Shown here: positions 33,733 to 41,064 of the stretch, in pieces
How positions within the stretch are numbered: the first letter of the stretch is position 1
How the letters are laid out: each line of letters starts with the position of its first letter
DNA from: an uncultured Micrococcaceae bacterium
Lineage (GTDB): Bacteria; Actinomycetota; Actinomycetes; Actinomycetales; Micrococcaceae
Length of the DNA stretch: 64,000 nucleotides
Reading direction: 5' to 3'
NCBI GenBank assembly: GCA_947502645.1
Contig: CANNAD010000001.1
Span: forward strand, 310,001-374,000
The notes under the pieces: model-generated
Told to the model about the DNA's origin: nothing
Seen by the model: the letters and a program-made list of their open reading frames with translations, nothing else
Database searches by the model: none
Position numbers and translations under genes: made by a program

Positions 33733-35109
33733 TCAGCTCTGGGCCCGGATTGCCGTCTCCAGAACGTTCAGCCCATCTTCGAGCACTTCATCGTTGATCA
33801 CGAGCGGAGGAAGCAGGCGAACCACGTTGCCGTAGGTGCCGCAGGTGAGGATGATGACGCCCTCTTTCAGGCAGTACTCTGCGATGGCCTTGGTAGCGGC
33901 GGCGTTGGGAACCTTTCCGCCGGGCAGGACCAGCTCGAGAGCGAGCATGCCACCGCGTCCGCGGACCTCGCCGATGATGTTCTTCTCACCAAGGTCCGAG
34001 GCAATCTTCTGCAGGCGTTCCGTCACCACGGAGCCGATGTGTGCGGCACGGGCGTTCAGGTCCAAGTCCTTCATGCTGCCGATGGCCGCGACGGCCGCTG
34101 CGCACGCCACCGGGTTTCCACCATAGGTACCGCCGAGGCCGCCAGCGTGCACGGAGTCCATCAGCTCGGCCCGACCGGTCACGGCCGACAGGGGCATGCC
34201 GCCGGCGATTCCCTTGGCCATGGTGATGAGGTCGGGAACCACGCCTTCATGGTTGACGGCGAACCACTCGCCGGTGCGGCAGAATCCGGACTGGACTTCG
34301 TCCGCAATGAAAACCACGCCCTTCTCACGCGCCCATTCGGCAAGGCGGGGAAGGAAACCTTCGGCCGGGACGATGAAGCCACCCTCGCCCTGGATGGGTT
34401 CGATGAGAATCGCGGCTACCGACTCGGAACCGATCTGCTTCTCGATCGCGAGGATGGCTCGCTCAGCGGCTTCCTTGCCGTTGACGTTCTCGTTCTCCTC
34501 GCGGAACGGGTAGCTCATCGGAACACGGTAGACCTCAGGGGCAAAAGGTCCGAAGGTCCCGGCGGGGCTCGACTTGTACGGCATCGCTTTCGCGGTGAGC
34601 GCCATCGTGAGGTTGGTGCGGCCATGGTAGGCGTGATCAAAGGCGACGACGGCGGGACGGCCGGTTGCCACGCGGGCGATCTTCACAGCATTTTCGACGG
34701 CTTCAGCCCCGGAGTTGAACAGGACGCTTCGCTTTTCATGGTCGCCGGGCGTGAGCTCCGAGAGAAGCTCGGCAACTTCGACGTAACCCTCGTACGGGGC
34801 AACCATGAAGCAGGTGTGCGTGAAGCGCTCCACCTGTTCCCGGACAGCAGCGGCCACGGCCGGGTTGGAGGCGCCCACGCTCGTCACGGCGATGCCGGAG
34901 CCGAGGTCGATGAAGGAGTTTCCGTCGACGTCGGTGACAATGGCGCCGTCGGCGTCGGCAACGTAAACCGGGACACCGGAAGCAACACCGGCGGCGACTG
35001 TCTGTGCGCGGCGTGCAGCAAGCTCCTGCGAGCGCGGGCCCGGGAATTCCCCGTTGATGTTCCGCTTTTGCTCGAGGCGGTATTGCAGCGCAGTGGTCTG
35101 TGTAGCCAT
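33733..35109 (-). CDS. gabT: 4-aminobutyrate--2-oxoglutarate transaminase
   Basis: A 458-residue class III PLP aminotransferase converting GABA and 2-oxoglutarate to succinic semialdehyde and glutamate. Signatures: FIDLGSGIAVTSVGASNPAV, FNSGAEAVENAVKIAR, FDHAYHGRTNLTMALTAK, EPIQGEGGF, FIADEVQSGFCRTG, and the PLP lysine in ITMAKGIAGGMPLSAVTG. Start ATG 35109. It diverges from a PucR-type regulator with a perfect 10-bp inverted repeat between them, which suggests direct control. Confidence 0.92.
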   Translation of the reverse strand: MATQTTALQYRLEQKRNINGEFPGPRSQELAARRAQTVAAGVASGVPVYVADADGAIVTDVDGNSFIDLGSGIAVTSVGASNPAVAAAVREQVERFTHTCFMVAPYEGYVEVAELLSELTPGDHEKRSVLFNSGAEAVENAVKIARVATGRPAVVAFDHAYHGRTNLTMALTAKAMPYKSSPAGTFGPFAPEVYRVPMSYPFREENENVNGKEAAERAILAIEKQIGSESVAAILIEPIQGEGGFIVPAEGFLPRLAEWAREKGVVFIADEVQSGFCRTGEWFAVNHEGVVPDLITMAKGIAGGMPLSAVTGRAELMDSVHAGGLGGTYGGNPVACAAAVAAIGSMKDLDLNARAAHIGSVVTERLQKIASDLGEKNIIGEVRGRGGMLALELVLPGGKVPNAAATKAIAEYCLKEGVIILTCGTYGNVVRLLPPLVINDEVLEDGLNVLETAIRAQS

Positions 35110-35184
35110 GGAAAAGTGCCCTTCTAGATGTCCAGCCTATTTACAGGTGACGATACGGGTAGGAGCTCCAGAGGATCCAGAGCA

Positions 35185-35220
35185 AACCGCACAGCCTATG
35201 AGACCAGACCCTGTGCGGTT
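35185..35220. promoter_or_regulatory. Inverted repeat in the gabT-PucR promoter region
   Basis: AACCGCACAG (35185-35194) and CTGTGCGGTT (35211-35220) are perfect reverse complements, 16 bases apart, in the 150-base gap between the divergent gabT and pucR-like starts. A likely operator for the adjacent regulator. Confidence 0.65.
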
Positions 35221-35259
35221 GAACAAACGATAGGGGCTCGTTGCGGCTAGGATGCGTTC

Positions 35260-36669
35260 ATGGCCATCACCCTGCGCACCCTGCTGGCATCGCGTGCACT
35301 CAACCTCCGTCAGGCTGGGTCAACGACAGCGAACGAGGACACTCCCATTGAGTGGGTTGCCATGACCGAACTGGAGGACCCCCGGCCGTTTCTGTCCGGC
35401 GGCGAAGTGGTGCTGACCACCGGAATCCGCTTGAAGTCCGCTACGTCCCAGCGGTCCTTCGTCCGCCACGTTCACACAGCAGGCTCGCTCGCTGTAGGGT
35501 TCGGCGTAGGGCTTGGGCACCGAAAAGTTCCGGCAGCATTCCTCGAGGAAGCAGCAACGCTCGGTCTTCCCGTGTTCGAGGTCCCTTATGACACCCCGTT
35601 TATGGCGATCGGAAAGCTCGTGGCCGACGCGCAATCGGCTCAGCACTATGAGCATCTGGAAAACCTGTTGAGGGGCCATCAGGTTCTCGCGGCGTGCCTG
35701 CTGCGCGGCAAGGGTCTCCCCGCGCTGTTGCGGGAGCTGGCTTCGATGCTGAAGACCGACGTCGTGCTCTGGCAGTACGGCACGGAACTGCATTCGACGG
35801 GCGCCACGGGGCTGGACCGTCAATGGCATCAGGTTCCCATCGCCACCGGGCTGCAGGACCGGAGTGTTCTCGCGATTGCGGAACCATACGGCCGCAGCGC
35901 CATGGTGGACTACGCGCAGAGTCTCATCAGTCTGGAACTCAGCAATCAGGCGACGCTGCGGTCCCGATCCCGTGACGCGAACGGCCAGCTGTTGTCCGAC
36001 GTCGTTGCGGGTCTTTTGACCGGCGCTGACGCAGAACTGCGGTTGGCGTCAGCGGGGATCGACGTCGAGGCGAAATGGTCCATCCTCCTGATCGATGTAG
36101 CGCCCGGACAACGCCGCGCGCTGCGCACTCTTCCGTTGCCGTCCGATTTCGGTCAGTCCGTCACGGCCCTCGTCGAGGAACGGTTGGTGATCATGGCGAG
36201 GGCCGCGCCAACCCAGGTGGACGGTCTCGCCGAGTACTTCGACGCAGCCGGCCTTGGCGCCCGCATCGGGGTGGGTGGCACCTACAGCAAGCCCAGCGGC
36301 CTGCGGTGGAGTTACTTCGAGGCGCGCGAATCGCTCACCCGTGGAGAGCTCGTGAACCTTCCGGACAAGCTGAGTCTGACGTCGCTGTTGCTCGCGAGCA
36401 CCGATGTGCCCCTCGGGGATCTTGCAGCAGAGGCGCTGAACCCCGTCATGGACTTTGACCGGAAGCATGACGCGGATCTGTTCAGGACTCTGGAGCGTTA
36501 CCTAGAGCTCGACGGGTCCGTGGCCGCCGTCGCCGAATCCATGGACCTACACCGCAACACGGTCCGGTACCGACTTCAGCAGCTCTCGAAGTTATCCGGT
36601 CACGACCCGGCGACAATGGCGGGCAGGGTCCACCTTTATCTCGCTGTGCGCTGGGTGCGGCTCGGTTAG
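35260..36669 (+). CDS. PucR family transcriptional regulator
   Basis: A 469-residue regulator. The N-terminal PucR sensory domain is seen in ITLRTLLASRALNLRQAG and DPRPFLSGGEVVLTTGIRL; a GGDEF-like middle follows; and the C-terminal helix-turn-helix is SVAAVAESMDLHRNTVRYRLQQLSKLSG with the HRNTVRYRL signature. Actinobacterial PucR proteins next to gabT (GabR type) activate GABA use. Divergent from gabT. Its last 78 bases overlap the convergent LysR frame. Confidence 0.9.
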   Translation: MAITLRTLLASRALNLRQAGSTTANEDTPIEWVAMTELEDPRPFLSGGEVVLTTGIRLKSATSQRSFVRHVHTAGSLAVGFGVGLGHRKVPAAFLEEAATLGLPVFEVPYDTPFMAIGKLVADAQSAQHYEHLENLLRGHQVLAACLLRGKGLPALLRELASMLKTDVVLWQYGTELHSTGATGLDRQWHQVPIATGLQDRSVLAIAEPYGRSAMVDYAQSLISLELSNQATLRSRSRDANGQLLSDVVAGLLTGADAELRLASAGIDVEAKWSILLIDVAPGQRRALRTLPLPSDFGQSVTALVEERLVIMARAAPTQVDGLAEYFDAAGLGARIGVGGTYSKPSGLRWSYFEARESLTRGELVNLPDKLSLTSLLLASTDVPLGDLAAEALNPVMDFDRKHDADLFRTLERYLELDGSVAAVAESMDLHRNTVRYRLQQLSKLSGHDPATMAGRVHLYLAVRWVRLG

Positions 36670-37632
36670 GGACGGTGGATGCTGCCTGTCCGAGGAGGTA
36701 GCGAGTGCGAGCCGCCGGTAGGAGTCGGACGGTTCTGCATTGACGGCCTCGGATGCAACGTTGATCAGTAGGCGGCTGAAGATTTTCACGGACTCAGGTG
36801 CATCTGTGGCGGTGAGCATATGAATCCGACGACGGGGCGCCGGTTGCCTGAGGGGAACAGCCACCACGTCGGGGTGGAGCGTTGCCAGACCCATCCGGGG
36901 CATGACACCGATTCCCAGCCCGGCAGCGATCAGACCCTGGGCGGTAATGATCTCGTCGCATTCGACTTTGTATGTGGGGGTGAAACCCTGCACCGTGCAG
37001 GCGTCTTTCACGTGGCGGCTGCACGGGCCCAATGGCCACTCATGGCTGACCCACGGGAGATCGGCAAGGTCCAGCAGGTCCAGTACCGGACGGGCGGCGA
37101 GCGGGTGATCGACCGGGAGAACTGCGTCAAACCGGTCGTCGAGGACATGCGCCCAGGACACGCCGTCGCACGTAGTTGGTGTCTCCGCCACCGTGAGTGC
37201 GAGGTCCACATCTCCCCTGCTGATGCGCGGACCCGGCATTGGATCCGGTTGCAGGCGAAGATCAATATGCATTTCGGGGTTCTGCTGCGTCAGAGCGGTG
37301 ATAGCCGGGACGATCAGGGCCTGGCCAGCGGTATCGAAGTATTCGACCCGTAGTCGCGTTGCCCTCGCATGTCGGTGGTCTTCGAGCGCTTGCTCCGCTG
37401 CGTTCAGCTGGGCGAACAGCTGATCCGCGTGATCCGCGAGCAGCCGCGCTGCAGCCGTGAGCCGGATTCCGCGGCCAACGCGCTCCACGAGCTGCAAACC
37501 CACTTCCCGCTGCAGCGTTGTGATTTGCTGGCTGACCGACGACGGCGTATAGCCGAGCGCCTGGGCGGCGGCGGTGATCGAGCCGGAAGCCACCACGGAG
37601 CGGAGGACCTGCATTCGGCGCACATCAAGCAT
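36592..37632 (-). CDS. LysR family transcriptional regulator
   Basis: A 346-residue LTTR. The N-terminal winged helix (ASGSITAAAQALGYTPSSVSQQITTLQREVGLQLVERVGRGIRLT) is complete, followed by the substrate-binding domain to about residue 300. A further 45 residues (DRQHPPSLTEPHPAHSEIK...) extend beyond the family's usual end and overlap the convergent pucR-like gene by 78 bases. It diverges from the decayed biosynthetic operon, so it is the natural candidate for its control. Inducer unknown. Confidence 0.88.
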   Translation of the reverse strand: MLDVRRMQVLRSVVASGSITAAAQALGYTPSSVSQQITTLQREVGLQLVERVGRGIRLTAAARLLADHADQLFAQLNAAEQALEDHRHARATRLRVEYFDTAGQALIVPAITALTQQNPEMHIDLRLQPDPMPGPRISRGDVDLALTVAETPTTCDGVSWAHVLDDRFDAVLPVDHPLAARPVLDLLDLADLPWVSHEWPLGPCSRHVKDACTVQGFTPTYKVECDEIITAQGLIAAGLGIGVMPRMGLATLHPDVVAVPLRQPAPRRRIHMLTATDAPESVKIFSRLLINVASEAVNAEPSDSYRRLALATSSDRQHPPSLTEPHPAHSEIKVDPARHCRRVVTG

Positions 37633-37646
37633 AAGTACAACTTAAC

Positions 37647-37702
37647 AGTCCTTAAGGACTCTTTGCTAGAAGTTCAATCCCGACAATGAAATTCTCTTGA
37701 AC
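37647..37702. promoter_or_regulatory. Palindromes upstream of LysR and the oxygenase pseudogene
   Basis: AGTCCTTAAGGACT (37647-37660) is a perfect 14-bp palindrome 15 bases upstream of the LysR start. GTTCAA (37672-37677) and TTGAAC (37697-37702) form another inverted repeat with a 19-base spacer. Both lie between the divergent genes and could be LysR binding sites. Confidence 0.5.
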
Positions 37703-37807
37703 GACTGCCTGAACAATTTGGCCTGGATCTACCATCCGGGCCTTGGCAATGTGACCGATCCCGTCACAGGTAACCCGGCATCATGATCGAAAGGACTCAC
37801 CCGAACG

Positions 37808-38378
37808 ATGGTCGTTTTGGTAGAACCAAACGTTGGAACCGATTTGCAGTCATGGGCCGAAGAGGCCCTGACAGCCTTCAAAGTGCGCATGACCGATCCG
37901 GACAGCCCTTTTCCCTGCATCTTCGGAGTGGAAGCGGTGGTTCGCGGAACGCTGCGGTACGCATTCCTGGACTCAGCGGTTGATCAAGCGCAGCAGTTAG
38001 CTCGAATGGCCGGAAGGCTTCTCCACCTCGCCCAACGACAGCACGTTTGAATACAGCTTTAACGGACAACCGATGTTCGTCGTGATCAACACCGATATTC
38101 ATACAAGTCGCCAGAGCCGCGCGTTCAGCCGTGTCGCGATCACGTTCCAGCCCCGATTTGTCTTTGATGACTTGGCGGAGGAAACTCCGCGCGGTGACGA
38201 ATCCAGGCAGATAATCCGGCAGCGGTTGACCGAGTACGACGCCGCGCCGGTCACCCCTCTCCTGGGCGCATTCGGAGATTCCGCAAACCGCGAATGGATG
38301 CAGTACTACCTGGACGATGGCGATCCGGTTCCCGGTATGGAGAAGTGCCCCGTACACAACTTTCGATCCAACGACTGA
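37808..38378 (+). pseudogene. YqcI/YcgG-family (GntA-like heme N-hydroxylase family) pseudogene
   Basis: Two frames carry the two halves of one YqcI/YcgG protein. The first (37808-about 37990) reads LVEPNVGTDL...DPDSPFPCIFGVEAVVRGTLRYAFLDSAVDQA. The second, in another frame from about 38004, reads EWPEGFSTSPNDSTFEYSFNG, then PMFVVINTDIHTSRQSR, TFQPRFVFDDL, and QRLTEYD with NREWMQYYLDD. Compared with family members of about 240 residues, some 55-65 codons of the middle are missing at about 37985-38003, with a shift of frame. The family includes GntA, a heme-dependent N-hydroxylase of guanitoxin synthesis. The product should be inactive. Confidence 0.8.
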
Positions 38379-38388
38379 GGAGCCCGCC

Positions 38389-41055
38389 ATGCAGCCCACT
38401 ATTGAGCCTGAAGAAATACGGGAAATCGACGTACTCATGGACCGCTTCGCCCCACCTCAGGGCGGAATCGAATACCAGACAGACCAGCCCGGCAAGGTGC
38501 ACGCCTGGCACAGCCATTCAGTCCACGAAACTCTCGTGGTCCTCAGCGGGACGATAACCCTGTCGTGGAAAGACTGCGCAGGACAGCAACAGGATGCGGT
38601 GGCGAAAGCAGGACAGCGGATCGAGTTACCAGCAAACACGGCTGTCGGAGCAGCCGGAGTCGCGGGGTCACTGCTTGGGGGAAGGCTCGCCGACAGGCTG
38701 GGCGAGTTCAGAATCCTTACCTACAGCACATTGGTCAATGGACCGATCCTGTTCTTCTTGGCAGTGACAGACCGTCCAGTTCTCAACGTGGCATTTGCGG
38801 CAGTGAGCGTTGGCCTGTCACAGGCGTTCATGCCGCCTGCGGCAACAGTTATCGCTAGATTCAGTACGCCGGACAATCGGGTCACGCTGTTCGCGTTCTA
38901 CCGGATTTTTATCAACGTCGGGTCGGTAGTAGCACCGGCTGTGGCGGGCTTTCTCGGACAGCACGCTTTTGACACGCTGTTCTTGATCTCGGCTGTGTTC
39001 TCCATCGTGACCGCGTGCCTGCTCTTCAGTGTTCGGCCAACGAAACTCACTGGTGCTCCTGCCACTGCCGCGGCATCTGCGGACGAAAGCGGGACAACGG
39101 ACACAGCAGCTGCCTACGACAATGTGGGCGCTACCCGAGTGGTGTGGCTGCTGGTCCTGATGGCCCTGACCATGGCCATCTACGCCCAGCACCAGAGCTC
39201 CATTCCACTCAAACTGAACGAACGCGACGGGGGCCTTCAGCTCTTTTCCCAGTTATTGATTCTCAACCCTGTGCTGGTCATCCTGCTCGAATTGCCCTTG
39301 AGCTTTATCTCGAAACGCTTTTCTTGGCCGATCTCTCTGGGAGCCGGCGTCGCCATCACCGGAATCGGTTTGGCGATCACCGGAGCTTTCAGCCCGGTGT
39401 GGCTTATTTTCCTCGGTTACAGCGTGTTCACCATCGGCGAGTGCCTCTTCGCTCCGATGTCGAATACCGCCGTCGCGAATATCGCTCCACCCTCGAAAGC
39501 ATCCCAGTATCAGGGCTACCTGTCGGCCGTTCAGGCCATCGGAATCGCAGCAGGGCCCGCAGCAGGGACCGCGATCTACTTCGCGACCGGGCAGGTCTTC
39601 TGGTCCCTGCTGGCCGCAGTGTCCGTCCTGGGCGGCCTGGCTGTTGTCGCCCTCGGGTGGCGCCGTCGCAGCGCCGCCAAGGCGGCTGAAGAAGTGGTCA
39701 TGGACGACGGCGTTCTGGCGCCCTCCCGCGAAGCTGAACCTCAATTCAACGAACACTCCGAAGGAAATCACCGCATGAAAGTACTCTTGCTCGATCCTGT
39801 TAGTTCAGGCGCCGCGTACCCGAAAATGCTCCAGGAGCACGGAGTGGAATGCATCATCGTTGACACGCAAAGGGCCCTGATCTCGGGGCTTCGAACATCG
39901 CCAACACCAGGCAGCCTGAACTTTGAGGTTGATTTTGATTCCGACGCGGCGCGATTGGCCGATTACTGCAGATTGCAGGACGTCGGTCACCACATTGTGG
40001 GAGCAGAATCCGCTGTACCGCTGGCGGAAGCCCTCACCGCCCATGTGGATGCGTTGACACGCAACGACGACGATCAGCCAACGCGTCGCTGGGACAAAAT
40101 CGACATGGCTCACGCCCTGCGTTTGGCCAGGGTCTCCACGCCCACGAGCCGTTGGGCAGATAATCGCACTGACGTTGCCCGTCTTGCGGAAGAACTGTTC
40201 GAGACAGGGACCAGACGGTATGTCGTAAAGCCCTCCATCGGCGCAGGCACGGTGAACGTTCGGTCCGTAGAGACCAAAGAGCAGTTCCTCGCGTGCGCTG
40301 AAAAGATCCTGTCCCAAGACGGGCTCTTCGGCGATCCTCCACGAGTTCTGGTGCAGGAGTTTGTGGCCGGACAGGAGTTTGTCATCGACACATTCTCCAT
40401 AGAAGGACAACACGGCATCGCCGCCGTCTGCACCTACGACAAGCACCCGTCGAGCGAAGGCTCGTTTGTCTACGACCGGCTCCGGTGGCTCGCACCGAAA
40501 GACTTGGAGTTGCAGCTACTCGAGGAGTACGCGTTCAAAGCACTCGACGCGCTCGGTGTCCGGTCCGGCGTCGGGCATATGGAAGTCATCATGACGCCGA
40601 ACGGACCACAGCTGATTGACTTCGGAGCCCGTCCGCACGGCGCAGGACATCCCATGCGGACGTTTGAATTGACGAAGTCCTCCCAGATGCATGTGGAGGT
40701 TGCCTATGCAGCGGCCCTGGCAACGGGAACGCACTACACCCCACCGAGCTACACCCTGGAACGTCAGGGTGTCATTGAGTTCTTCAGCATCCCCGCCGGG
40801 GCTACAGCCCGACCGGAACTGAACGTTGAAGAAATCCGGCAGATGGACGGCGTCAAGGAGCTGATGTTTACCGTCGAGCCTGGAAAGTCGTACGGGGAAA
40901 CACACGATCTTCTTGACGGGCTCGCGCTCGGTCTGGCGTTCCTGACCGCAGATACGCCCGAAGGCCTTGAACAGCTTGGTTCAACCGTCCGTCGAATGTT
41001 CCTTGACAACTTCATCGCCGAGGCCGCTGAAGCGGCCGCCGAGAACGACGCGTAA
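38389..41055 (+). CDS. Fused frame: half cupin, N-truncated MFS exporter, ATP-grasp ligase
   Basis: One 888-codon frame. Residues 1-85 are the first half of a cupin with motif 1 (HAWHSHSVHETLVVLSG), ending at LPANTA just before the motif 2 His. From about residue 86 it becomes an MFS transporter (VAGSLLGGRLADRLG, motif A) that lacks its first helix and part of the second, so about eleven helices remain, to about residue 430. After a polar linker, residues 463-888 are a whole ATP-grasp protein. The cupin start ATG 38389 has GAGGAG upstream. The joints look like in-frame deletion and stop-codon loss. The ATP-grasp part can also be made separately (next entry). Confidence 0.75.
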   Translation: MQPTIEPEEIREIDVLMDRFAPPQGGIEYQTDQPGKVHAWHSHSVHETLVVLSGTITLSWKDCAGQQQDAVAKAGQRIELPANTAVGAAGVAGSLLGGRLADRLGEFRILTYSTLVNGPILFFLAVTDRPVLNVAFAAVSVGLSQAFMPPAATVIARFSTPDNRVTLFAFYRIFINVGSVVAPAVAGFLGQHAFDTLFLISAVFSIVTACLLFSVRPTKLTGAPATAAASADESGTTDTAAAYDNVGATRVVWLLVLMALTMAIYAQHQSSIPLKLNERDGGLQLFSQLLILNPVLVILLELPLSFISKRFSWPISLGAGVAITGIGLAITGAFSPVWLIFLGYSVFTIGECLFAPMSNTAVANIAPPSKASQYQGYLSAVQAIGIAAGPAAGTAIYFATGQVFWSLLAAVSVLGGLAVVALGWRRRSAAKAAEEVVMDDGVLAPSREAEPQFNEHSEGNHRMKVLLLDPVSSGAAYPKMLQEHGVECIIVDTQRALISGLRTSPTPGSLNFEVDFDSDAARLADYCRLQDVGHHIVGAESAVPLAEALTAHVDALTRNDDDQPTRRWDKIDMAHALRLARVSTPTSRWADNRTDVARLAEELFETGTRRYVVKPSIGAGTVNVRSVETKEQFLACAEKILSQDGLFGDPPRVLVQEFVAGQEFVIDTFSIEGQHGIAAVCTYDKHPSSEGSFVYDRLRWLAPKDLELQLLEEYAFKALDALGVRSGVGHMEVIMTPNGPQLIDFGARPHGAGHPMRTFELTKSSQMHVEVAYAAALATGTHYTPPSYTLERQGVIEFFSIPAGATARPELNVEEIRQMDGVKELMFTVEPGKSYGETHDLLDGLALGLAFLTADTPEGLEQLGSTVRRMFLDNFIAEAAEAAAENDA
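39759..39766 (+). promoter_or_regulatory. Internal ribosome binding site for the ATP-grasp protein
   Basis: The sequence CGAAGGAA ends 8 bases before ATG 39775, inside the long fused frame. It is at standard spacing and the protein from this ATG begins at the natural N-terminus of an ATP-grasp ligase, so independent initiation is likely. Confidence 0.65.
39775..41055 (+). CDS. ATP-grasp L-amino-acid-ligase-like protein (internal start)
   Basis: 426 residues from ATG 39775, in frame with the upstream cupin/MFS frame. ATP-grasp marks: YVVKPSIGAGTVNVRS with the ATP Lys near 152, VLVQEFVAGQEFVIDTFS, GHMEVIMTPNGPQLIDFGARPHGAGHP (metal and ATP ligands, 268-292). This resembles BacD/carnosine-synthase-like ligases that join amino acids through an acyl phosphate. 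It is complete. Followed 9 bases later by the reductase gene. The substrates cannot be read; the neighbours suggest an N-oxygenated or modified amino acid. Confidence 0.8.
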   Translation: MKVLLLDPVSSGAAYPKMLQEHGVECIIVDTQRALISGLRTSPTPGSLNFEVDFDSDAARLADYCRLQDVGHHIVGAESAVPLAEALTAHVDALTRNDDDQPTRRWDKIDMAHALRLARVSTPTSRWADNRTDVARLAEELFETGTRRYVVKPSIGAGTVNVRSVETKEQFLACAEKILSQDGLFGDPPRVLVQEFVAGQEFVIDTFSIEGQHGIAAVCTYDKHPSSEGSFVYDRLRWLAPKDLELQLLEEYAFKALDALGVRSGVGHMEVIMTPNGPQLIDFGARPHGAGHPMRTFELTKSSQMHVEVAYAAALATGTHYTPPSYTLERQGVIEFFSIPAGATARPELNVEEIRQMDGVKELMFTVEPGKSYGETHDLLDGLALGLAFLTADTPEGLEQLGSTVRRMFLDNFIAEAAEAAAENDA

Positions 41056-41064
41056 GGATTCCAC

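Noticed and set aside
33661-35127. A 488-codon open frame on the plus strand opposite gabT
   Set aside because: It mirrors gabT on the other strand, has no family motifs, and its composition is the shadow expected from GC-rich third codon positions.
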